A stretch of 64,000 bases of DNA. Source: Pseudorhodoferax sp. Leaf274 (GTDB lineage Bacteria; Pseudomonadota; Gammaproteobacteria; Burkholderiales; Burkholderiaceae_C). The stretch lies in the NCBI RefSeq assembly GCF_001422445.1, contig NZ_LMNA01000009.1:1-64000 (forward strand), written 5' to 3'. Shown here piece after piece: positions 55,958 through 64,000 of the stretch (within the stretch, counting starts at the first letter, position 1; every line of letters starts with the position of its first letter). Both the position numbers and the translations under genes were made by a program. The notes under the pieces were generated by a model that saw nothing but the letters and a program-made list of their open reading frames with translations, did not search any database and was not told the DNA's origin.

Positions 55958-56998
55958 ATGCAGATCGGCCAGTTCCCATTGGCGAACAACGTGTTTGCCG
56001 CCCCCATGGCCGGGGTGACGGACCGCCCGTTCCGCCAGCTGTGCAAGCAGCTCGGGGCCGGCTATGCGGTGAGCGAGATGGTGACCTCGCGGCGCGACCT
56101 GTGGAATTCGTTGAAGACCTCGCGCCGCGCCGACCACACCGGCGAGGCCGCCCCGATCGCCGTGCAGATCGCCGGCACTGATCCGGACATGATGGCCGAG
56201 GCCGCCGCCTACAACGTGGACCGCGGCGCCCAGATCATCGACATCAACATGGGCTGCCCGGCCAAGAAGGTCTGCAACAAGTGGGCCGGCTCGGCCCTGA
56301 TGCAGAACGAGGCACTGGCGGTGTCCATCGCCGAGGCCGTGGTGGCCGTCTGCGCGCCGCGCAACGTGCCGGTCACGCTGAAGATGCGCACCGGCTGGTG
56401 CGCACAGCACCGCAATGCCGTGGTGCTGGCGCGCGCCTTCGAAGGCGTGGGCGTGCAGATGCTGACCGTGCACGGCCGCACGCGCGAGCAGGGCTACAGC
56501 GGCCATGCCGAGTACGACACCATCGCCGCGGTGAAGGCCGCCGTGCGCGTGCCGGTGGTGGCCAACGGCGACATCGCCACGCCGGAGCAGGCGCGCGCGG
56601 TGCTGGCCGCCACGGGCGCGGACGCCGTCATGATCGGCCGCGCGGCCCAGGGCCGGCCCTGGATCTTCCGCGAGGTGGCGCACTTCCTGGCCACCGGCGA
56701 ACACCTGGCGCCGCCGCTGGTGGCCGAGGTCCGCCGCCTGCTGCTGGACCACCTGGCCGAGCACTATGCGCTTTACGGCGAGTACACCGGCGTGCGCTCG
56801 GCGCGCAAGCACATCGGCTGGTATGTGCGCCAGCTGCCGGGTGGGGAAGATTTCCGCCAGCGCATGAACCGGCTGGAGCAGCCGGACGAACAACTGGCCG
56901 CCGTGGCCGCATTCATGGACGAGATGGGCAGCCGCCACGAGCGCATGCCCACGCCCGAACCGGGCAGCGCAGAACTTCTGGAGGAGACCGCAGCGTGA
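55958..56998 (+). CDS. dusB: tRNA-dihydrouridine synthase B
   Basis: 346 residues. FMN-binding TIM barrel: NNVFAAPMAGVTDRPFRQLC, IDINMGCPAKKVCNKWAGSA with the active-site Cys, TVHGRTREQGYSGHA, VVANGDIATPEQA, MIGRAAQGRPWIF. It reduces uridine in tRNA. In many gammas and betas dusB precedes fis in one operon, as here (the stop overlaps the fis start). Start at MQIGQF. Confidence 0.95.
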   Translation: MQIGQFPLANNVFAAPMAGVTDRPFRQLCKQLGAGYAVSEMVTSRRDLWNSLKTSRRADHTGEAAPIAVQIAGTDPDMMAEAAAYNVDRGAQIIDINMGCPAKKVCNKWAGSALMQNEALAVSIAEAVVAVCAPRNVPVTLKMRTGWCAQHRNAVVLARAFEGVGVQMLTVHGRTREQGYSGHAEYDTIAAVKAAVRVPVVANGDIATPEQARAVLAATGADAVMIGRAAQGRPWIFREVAHFLATGEHLAPPLVAEVRRLLLDHLAEHYALYGEYTGVRSARKHIGWYVRQLPGGEDFRQRMNRLEQPDEQLAAVAAFMDEMGSRHERMPTPEPGSAELLEETAA

Positions 56999-57231
56999 GC
57001 AAGAAAAGTATCGAAGAGTGCGTGCGCAGCAGCCTGGAAACCTACCTGAAGGACCTGCACGGGATAGAGCCGGGCGGGGTCTACGAGATGATGATCCGCG
57101 CCGTCGAGAAGCCCATGCTCGAGGTCGTCATGCAGCACGCCGAGCACAACCAGTCGCGCGCGGCCGAATGGCTGGGCCTGAACCGCAACACGCTGCGCAA
57201 GAAGCTGGTCGACCACAAGCTCATCAAGTGA
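56995..57231 (+). CDS. fis: Fis family DNA-binding protein
   Basis: 78 residues from GTG overlapping the dusB stop. Betaproteobacterial Fis size. The C-terminal HTH is [20 protein letters not shown] followed by LVDHKLIK; the rest forms the dimer helices. It bends DNA and controls growth-linked promoters and site-specific recombination. Confidence 0.93.
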   Translation: MSKKSIEECVRSSLETYLKDLHGIEPGGVYEMMIRAVEKPMLEVVMQHAEHNQSRAAEWLGLNRNTLRKKLVDHKLIK

Positions 57232-57268
57232 GCCCCTTCCCTTTCTCTCGCCTTTTCCCCTCCATCCG

Positions 57269-58900
<1,632 letters not shown>

Positions 58901-58919
58901 GCCCAGGCCTGCGCCAACG

Positions 58920-58952
58920 AAAAAAGCCCGCTCTTGGCAAGCGGGCTTTTTT
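58920..58952. terminator. Bidirectional intrinsic terminator
   Basis: AAAAAAGCCCGCT-CTTGGCA-AGCGGGCTTTTTT: a perfect GC stem flanked by A-run and T-run, between purH and the converging glycine-zipper gene. It can serve both. Confidence 0.93.
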
Positions 58953-58967
58953 GTGGGGCGGTGGCTC

Positions 58968-59714
58968 TCAGCGCCAGTACGGCCGCGGGCCGTAGTAGCG
59001 TGGCGGCGGCCCGTAGTAGCGCGGCGCCGGCGCATAGTGGCGGTGGGACAGGTTGGCACCGATCACGCCCAGGCCGATGCCGATGGCCAGCGGGGCCACA
59101 TAGGACGAGGACGGCGTGCTGTAGACAGGCGCCGACTCATAGACCGTGGTCACCGGCTCGGTCTGGTAGACCGCCGTGGCCGGCTGCACGTAGGTGGTGC
59201 TGGAGATGATGCGGGCCGGCGCGCGCACCGGCGCCTGCTGCGGCGGCACGCTGCCGATGGGCGTGACCTGCAGCGGCACGCTCGGGCCCGGGTCGTTGGC
59301 CATCTGCACCTGGTAGCGGCGGCCGGCGTACTCGTAGACCACGTCGTAATAGGCGGCCTGGTTCTGGTAGAAGGTCTGCGTGCTGCAGTTCTGCACGGTC
59401 TGGACCTGGTCGGGCTGCTGGCCCTCGACCTGGTTGCCGACCACGGCACCGCCCAGGGCGCCGATCGCGGTCGCCGCGGCGTGGCCGCTGCCACCGCCGA
59501 AGGCACTGCCGATCACGCCACCGGCAATCGCTCCGATCACGGCGCCGGCCCCCGAGGGCCGCGAGGCCGTGACCACCTGCTGGTTGTTGCAGACCAGGCG
59601 CGGCACGGCCACCTGCTGCATCACGGGCGTGGCCGAGATCACCGTGCCGTACTCCTGGGCAAGCACCGTGGCGCTCAGCAGGCTGGCGCCGGTGAGAAGC
59701 AAAAGCTTTTTCAT
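58968..59714 (-). CDS. Exported glycine-zipper 2TM domain protein
   Basis: 248 residues. Signal peptide KKLLLLTGASLLSATVLAQ. The glycine-zipper part is GAGAVIGAIAGGVIGSAFGG, then AATAIGALGGAVVGNQVEG. A low-complexity middle follows, and a Tyr/Pro/Arg-rich end (APAPRYYGPPPRYYGPRPYW). Outer-membrane-associated proteins of the Rickettsia 17-kDa type share the zipper. Function unknown. Confidence 0.85.
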   Translation of the reverse strand: MKKLLLLTGASLLSATVLAQEYGTVISATPVMQQVAVPRLVCNNQQVVTASRPSGAGAVIGAIAGGVIGSAFGGGSGHAAATAIGALGGAVVGNQVEGQQPDQVQTVQNCSTQTFYQNQAAYYDVVYEYAGRRYQVQMANDPGPSVPLQVTPIGSVPPQQAPVRAPARIISSTTYVQPATAVYQTEPVTTVYESAPVYSTPSSSYVAPLAIGIGLGVIGANLSHRHYAPAPRYYGPPPRYYGPRPYWR

Positions 59715-59806
59715 GGTGATCCTTACGATCTGCGGGCCTGCGAAAAGTTTAGGCCTTTACACAGGCTTTTCAACGTCCGGGACGCGCCCGGCGTTGACGG
59801 GCTGGA

Positions 59807-61108
59807 TCAGCCCCCAGCCAACGTGCGGAACACGGCGCGCGCGGCGTCCACCGTCTGCGCGATGTCGTCTTCGCTGTGGGCGGCGCTGACGAAACCGGCT
59901 TCGTACAGGGCGGGCGCGATGTACACACCACGCTCCAGCAAGCCATGAAACAGTTTGTTAAAGCGCGGGCCGTCGGTGGTCATGACGGTGCGGTATTTCT
60001 GCGGCAGCGCATCGAGCAGGAAGAAACCGAACATGCCGCCTTCGCTGTCGCCGCTGAACGGCACGCCTTCGTCGGCCGCGGCCTGGCGCAGCCCGGCCAC
60101 CAGGGCCTGCGTGTGCCGTGCCAGCGCCTCGTAGAAGCCCGGCTTGCCGATCTCGTGCAGCGTGGCGAGGCCGCAGGCCGTGGCCACCGGGTTGCCCGAC
60201 AGCGTGCCGGCCTGGTAGACGGGCCCCAGCGGCGCCAGCTGCTCCATGACGGCACGGCGCCCGCCGAAGGCCGCCAGCGGCATGCCGCCGCCGATGACCT
60301 TGCCCAGCACCGTGATGTCGGGCACGAAGCCGGGGATGTCCTTGGCGTAGACGCTCTGGGCCCCGCCCAGCGCCACGCGGAAACCCGTCATGACCTCGTC
60401 GAACACCAGCAGCGCGCCGTGCTGCGTGCACAGCTCGCGGCAGCGCCGCATGAAGGGCACGCTGGCGCGCACGAAGTTCATGTTGCCCGCGATCGGCTCG
60501 ATCATGAGGCAGGCCAGCGCAGCGCCGTGCTCGGCAAAGGCCTGCTCCAGGCCCGCGAGGTCGTTGTACTCGAGCACCAGCGTGTCCTGCACCACCTCGG
60601 GCGGCACGCCGGCGCTGGTCGGGTTGCCGAAGGTCGCCAGGCCCGAGCCGGCCTTGACCAGCAGCGCATCCGCATGGCCGTGGTAGCAGCCCTCGAACTT
60701 GATGATCTTCTTGCGCCCGGTGGCGCCGCGCGCCAGCCGGATCGCGCTCATCGCGGCCTCGGTGCCGGAGCTGACCAGGCGCACCATGTCCATGGACGGC
60801 AGGTGCGCCAGGATGGCTTCGGCCAGCTCGATCTCGCGCTCGGTCGGCGCGCCGAACGAGAAGCCCTGCACGGCCGCTTCCTGCACGGCCGCGAGCACCG
60901 CCGGGTGGCCGTGGCCGAGGATCATCGGGCCCCAGGAGCCGATGTAGTCGGTGTAGCGCCTGCCTTCGGCATCCCAGAAGTAGGCGCCCTGGGCGCGTTG
61001 CACGAAGCGTGGCACGCCGCCCACCGCGCGGAAGGCGCGCACGGGCGAGTTGACGCCGCCGGGAATCACGCGCTGCGCGCGTGCGAACAGTTCTTCGTTG
61101 GTGCTCAT
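59807..61108 (-). CDS. hemL: Glutamate-1-semialdehyde 2,1-aminomutase
   Basis: 433 residues. PLP type III fold: [99 protein letters not shown] with the PLP Lys. It makes 5-aminolevulinate for tetrapyrroles. It sits 6 bp from thiD and is transcribed with it. Confidence 0.97.
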   Translation of the reverse strand: MSTNEELFARAQRVIPGGVNSPVRAFRAVGGVPRFVQRAQGAYFWDAEGRRYTDYIGSWGPMILGHGHPAVLAAVQEAAVQGFSFGAPTEREIELAEAILAHLPSMDMVRLVSSGTEAAMSAIRLARGATGRKKIIKFEGCYHGHADALLVKAGSGLATFGNPTSAGVPPEVVQDTLVLEYNDLAGLEQAFAEHGAALACLMIEPIAGNMNFVRASVPFMRRCRELCTQHGALLVFDEVMTGFRVALGGAQSVYAKDIPGFVPDITVLGKVIGGGMPLAAFGGRRAVMEQLAPLGPVYQAGTLSGNPVATACGLATLHEIGKPGFYEALARHTQALVAGLRQAAADEGVPFSGDSEGGMFGFFLLDALPQKYRTVMTTDGPRFNKLFHGLLERGVYIAPALYEAGFVSAAHSEDDIAQTVDAARAVFRTLAGG

Positions 61109-61113
61109 GGTGG

Positions 61114-62049
61114 TCAGTGGCGCACGGCGCCGTCGTCGTTGTCGGCCTCGGTTCCAGCCTCTTCCTCGCCGCCCTCACCCTCTTCGCCATCCTCGGGCTG
61201 GGCCCAGAACATGCGGTCCGGCAGCACATGGCCCATGCCGGGGCGGAAACCGCCGTCCAGGCTCTGGTCCAGGTAGGTCAGCGCCTCGCCCACGGCCTCG
61301 CCGAGTTCCGCGCCGCTGGCCAGCAGCGCGGCCAGGGCGGCCGACAGCGTGTCGCCCGCGCCCGTGAACTGGGCCTCGAACAGCTCGAAGCGCGCACTGG
61401 CCAGCACGGTCTGCGGCGTGGCCAGCACGTTGTCCACGTGCTGCTCGGGCAGCAGGATGCCGGTGACCAGCGTGTACGGCGCGCCCTTGTCGGCCGCGGC
61501 CTTGGCGATGTCGCGCGGCGAGGGGCTGCGCTGGGCGCTCCAGTCCGGCAGCAGCCAGCGCCACAGCGTGCTGTGGTTGCCCACGAGCACGGTGGTCTGC
61601 GGCAGCAGCAGCTCCTGGAAGGCATCGAGGTAGGCGTCGATCTGGTCCTCTTCCCACCACGACAGGTTGGGCATGTAGGCCACGACGGGCACGTCGGCGT
61701 AGTCGGCCGTCAGCTCGGCGATGGCCGACAGGTTCTCGGGGCTGCCGACGAAGCCGACCTTGATGACCTGCACCGCCATGTCCTCGAGCACGGCGCGCGC
61801 CTGCTCGGTCACGGCCTCCTCGTCGAAGCTGAAGTGGTCGAAGATCTCGGCGCTGTCGCGCGCATAGCTGCCCGTCACCACCGGCAGGGCATGCGCGCCC
61901 ACCGATGCGATGGCCACCGCGTCGGCCGACAAACCGCCCGCGCCGCTGGGGTCGTTGGCGTTGAAGACCAGCACGCAGGCCGGACCGGCGTCCTCGTCCG
62001 TGGCAGACGCGTCGGGCTCGGAACCAGGGGATGCGTCAGGGTCGTTCAT
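61114..62049 (-). CDS. thiD: Hydroxymethylpyrimidine/phosphomethylpyrimidine kinase
   Basis: 311 residues from [14 protein letters not shown]. Ribokinase-like fold: [38 protein letters not shown], and the catalytic [19 protein letters not shown]. It acts in thiamine synthesis. An acidic C-terminal tail of about 25 residues ([19 protein letters not shown]) is unusual. The gene is upstream of hemL in the same direction. Confidence 0.88.
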   Translation of the reverse strand: MNDPDASPGSEPDASATDEDAGPACVLVFNANDPSGAGGLSADAVAIASVGAHALPVVTGSYARDSAEIFDHFSFDEEAVTEQARAVLEDMAVQVIKVGFVGSPENLSAIAELTADYADVPVVAYMPNLSWWEEDQIDAYLDAFQELLLPQTTVLVGNHSTLWRWLLPDWSAQRSPSPRDIAKAAADKGAPYTLVTGILLPEQHVDNVLATPQTVLASARFELFEAQFTGAGDTLSAALAALLASGAELGEAVGEALTYLDQSLDGGFRPGMGHVLPDRMFWAQPEDGEEGEGGEEEAGTEADNDDGAVRH

Positions 62050-62173
62050 GCGGATGGCGGCGGGGCCTTGGGAGGGGGGTGGAGGGGCGTGCGCTGGAGC
62101 CTTGCCACCGGGCATTGCGCCCGGGACGCCTCTATACAATCGCCGGCATTCTATTGGAACGCCCCCGAACACT

Positions 62174-62347
62174 GTGACCGACCCTAAAACCTGGATGTGC
62201 CTGATCTGCGGCTGGATTTACGACGAAGCGGCAGGCGCGCCGGACGACGGCATCGCGCCGGGCACGCTGTGGGCCGATGTCCCGATGAACTGGACCTGCC
62301 CCGAGTGCGGCGCCCGCAAGGAAGACTTCGAGATGGTCCAGATCTGA
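62174..62347 (+). CDS. Rubredoxin
   Basis: 57 residues from GTG. CLICGWIYDEAAG and CPECGARKEDFE give the four iron-binding Cys. Small electron carrier. Divergent from thiD and followed at 25 bp by the response regulator gene, the usual order before pilG in Comamonadaceae. Confidence 0.95.
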   Translation: MTDPKTWMCLICGWIYDEAAGAPDDGIAPGTLWADVPMNWTCPECGARKEDFEMVQI

Positions 62348-62372
62348 GCGCCGGAACAGGACTCGCGGAACC

Positions 62373-62762
62373 ATGACGACCACCACCCCCAGCCTGCGCG
62401 TGATGGTGGTCGACGACAGCAACACCATCCGCCGCAGCGCCGAGATCTTCCTCAAGCAGGCCGGCCACGAGGTGCTGCTGGCCGAAGACGGTTTCGACGC
62501 GCTGGCCAAGGTCAACGACCACGCGCCGCAGCTGATCTTCTGCGACATCCTGATGCCCAGGCTCGATGGCTACCAGACCTGCGCCATCATCAAGCGCAAC
62601 GCGCGCTTCGCCGACATCCCGGTGGTCATGCTGTCGTCCAAGGACAGCGTGTTCGACAAGGCCCGCGGCCGCATGGTCGGCTCGCTCGACCACCTGACCA
62701 AGCCGTTCACCAAGGACCAGCTGCTGCAGGCCGTGCTGCAGTACGGGCGCCCTGGCGCGTGA
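62373..62762 (+). CDS. pilG: Response regulator PilG/PilH type
   Basis: 129 residues, a receiver domain only: RVMVVDDSNTIRRSAEIFLK (acid pair), LIFCDILMPRLDGY (phospho-acceptor Asp), VVMLSSKDS, and LTKPFTKDQLLQAV (Lys). It belongs to the twitching-motility chemosensory system. The stop overlaps the GTG of the CheW-like gene. Confidence 0.9.
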   Translation: MTTTTPSLRVMVVDDSNTIRRSAEIFLKQAGHEVLLAEDGFDALAKVNDHAPQLIFCDILMPRLDGYQTCAIIKRNARFADIPVVMLSSKDSVFDKARGRMVGSLDHLTKPFTKDQLLQAVLQYGRPGA

Positions 62763-63268
62763 CCCCGGTCGCCACCGGCTGCGCCATGGCTCCGCACGAC
62801 ACCGCCCCCACCCTGCCGCCCGCGCACTGGCTGGCCGTGCAGGCCGGCGGCCAGCGCTGCCTGGTGCCGCTGGCCCAGGCCGGCGAGATCTTCCCGTGGA
62901 CCGCCGTGCAGCCCACCCCGTACACGCGCGCGTGGTTCCTGGGCGTGGCCAACCTGCGCGGCGACCTGTGCGGCGTGGTCGACCTGGGGCGCTTCCTGCA
63001 GCGCGATGCGCCACGCAGCGAGGACACCGCGACGCCCGATGCCAAGCTGCTGGGCTTTCACCCCGCCATCGGCCTGAACTGCGCGCTGCGCATCGACCGG
63101 CTGCTGGGCCTGCGCAGCGCGGACGCCTTCGGGCCGGCAGCGCCCGGCACGCCGGACGTGCCGGCCTGGCTCGGCCCGCAGCACACCGACGCCGAAGGCC
63201 TCGTTTGGCAGACCCTGGACCTGCAGGCGCTGGCGCATTCGCCCGCCTTCCTGGCCATCGATGCCTGA
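62759..63268 (+). CDS. pilI: CheW-like adaptor, PilI
   Basis: 169 residues from GTG, or 160 from the later Met. CheW-like pattern: CLVPLAQAGEIFPWTAVQPT, FLGVANLRGDLCGVVDLGRF, CALRIDRLLGLRSADAFG. It would couple the receptor to the ChpA kinase. Confidence 0.87.
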   Translation: MTPVATGCAMAPHDTAPTLPPAHWLAVQAGGQRCLVPLAQAGEIFPWTAVQPTPYTRAWFLGVANLRGDLCGVVDLGRFLQRDAPRSEDTATPDAKLLGFHPAIGLNCALRIDRLLGLRSADAFGPAAPGTPDVPAWLGPQHTDAEGLVWQTLDLQALAHSPAFLAIDA

Positions 63269-63683
63269 GCGCCTGCACAGCGCCACTGGCGCCATGGACA
63301 CGGTGCGCGTGCAGATCCAGGACGCCGCCAAACGCATCAAGCGCCTGGGCGAATCGTCCCAGCAGATGGGCGAGATCACCGCCCTGGCCGCCGACCTGGC
63401 CGAGCAGGCCCAGGTGCTGGCGTTGAACGCCGCCATCCAGGCCGCCTCGGCCCCGGCATGCGGACAGGGCTTCGCGACGGTGGCCAGCGAGGCGCAACGC
63501 CTGGCGGCGTGCTCGGCCGACGCCGCCAGCCTGATCGCCGGGCTCGTGCAGGCGCTGCAGTCCGACACGCACGACGCCATGGCCGCGATGGATCGCGCCA
63601 CCCAGGGCGTGGTGGCCGGTGCGCGGCTGCTCGAAGGCCCCGCCACCCCCTTCCCCGTGCCCAGCCCCACCGAACCGACGTGA
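63261..63683 (+). CDS. Short methyl-accepting-type protein (PilJ-like signalling tip only)
   Basis: 140 residues. VLALNAAIQAASAPACGQGF, ATVASEAQRLAACSADAASL is the conserved hairpin tip of chemoreceptors, with a short helix on each side. There is no membrane segment, sensor or HAMP domain, and the protein ends in a Pro-rich tail. PilJ in related bacteria is much longer, so this is either a reduced soluble receptor or a remnant. It overlaps both neighbours, which argues for expression. Confidence 0.75.
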   Translation: MPERLHSATGAMDTVRVQIQDAAKRIKRLGESSQQMGEITALAADLAEQAQVLALNAAIQAASAPACGQGFATVASEAQRLAACSADAASLIAGLVQALQSDTHDAMAAMDRATQGVVAGARLLEGPATPFPVPSPTEPT

Positions 63684-64000
63684 ACGACACCACCGCCCAG
63701 CCGGCCACGCCTGCGCACGCCCCCGACCATCCCCACGACCTGGGGCCCGTGGCCTGGGTGCTCGAAGAGCTGCGCCGCACGCTGGATGCCGCCGCGAAAT
63801 GCCTGCAGCGCTACCGCCGCGAGGCCGACGCCGCCGGCGGTGGGTTCCACGTGCCGGGCCTGCAGCACCTGCTCCAGGCCGGTCAGCTGCTGCACCAGTG
63901 CGCCGGCGCGCTGCACCTGGTGGAACAACCTGCCTGCGCGGCGCTGGCGGGCGCCATGGAAGCCGCCATCCAGCGCTTCGCCGAACAGCGCCAGCCCTGC
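63680..64000 (+). CDS. N-terminus of ChpA-like chemotaxis hybrid kinase (partial)
   Basis: The GTG start overlaps the stop of the receptor gene. 107 residues are inside the window: VAWVLEELRRTLDAAAKCLQ, LQHLLQAGQLLHQCAGALHL. It resembles the helical N-terminus of ChpA/PilL hybrid sensor kinases by position and pattern. It continues beyond the window end. Confidence 0.65.
   Translation, partial: MNDTTAQPATPAHAPDHPHDLGPVAWVLEELRRTLDAAAKCLQRYRREADAAGGGFHVPGLQHLLQAGQLLHQCAGALHLVEQPACAALAGAMEAAIQRFAEQRQPC

Overview
The window is high-GC DNA from a betaproteobacterium, most probably a Burkholderiales member of the Comamonadaceae. The basis is base composition, the chromosomal order dusB-fis-purH, hemL, thiD, and rubredoxin followed by a pil/chp chemosensory cluster. 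Nothing here fixes the genus.

Three regions are visible. (1) 1-2630 is the end of one integrative element: small phage-type genes, an HNH nuclease, an excisionase-like gene and a leftward tyrosine recombinase. (2) 2681-54858 is an apparently complete prophage of about 52 kb in the 3' end of a tRNA-Arg(CCU) gene. A 26-bp direct repeat forms attL (inside the tRNA) and attR. (3) 54859-64000 is ordinary chromosome.

The prophage is an HK97-type siphovirus with a lambdoid plan, drawn with its late genes running leftward. CI (rightward) and Cro (leftward) divide it. Leftward early genes follow Cro: a CII-family protein, a ParB-like protein, a helicase, a Toprim primase and a Q-like late regulator. 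The late operon runs from about 34.4 kb to 9.1 kb: HNH, terminases, a proteasome-like Ntn hydrolase, a fused prohead protease-capsid protein, a giant Ig/FN3/Asp-box protein, portal, a collagen-like protein, connectors, tail tube, frameshifted G/GT chaperones, tape measure, a very short tail-tip set, a macrodomain protein and lysis genes with Rz1 inside Rz. Rightward from CI come small early genes, a P22 immI-like module (two ribbon-helix-helix proteins flanking a symmetric operator array, then a Bro-N antirepressor), five translationally coupled genes of unknown function, another HNH gene, excisionase and integrase.

Cargo lies in two blocks. Near attL are HicAB, a SRAP peptidase and UmuDC under an SOS box. 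Between the late regulator and the terminases is an AT-richer island with a PEP-CTERM exported protein that has a well-formed sigma-54 promoter, a degenerate tRNA-like sequence and small exported or membrane proteins.

The most notable observations are: the PEP-CTERM gene with a sigma-54 promoter inside a prophage; the second immunity system with back-to-back promoters sharing a palindromic -35; the protease-capsid fusion whose linker is encoded by a terminator-like hairpin, next to an HslV-like hydrolase; a recurring family of terminator-like hairpins in front of late genes; and the unexplained operon behind the antirepressor. All functions are read from sequence alone; no database search was possible.
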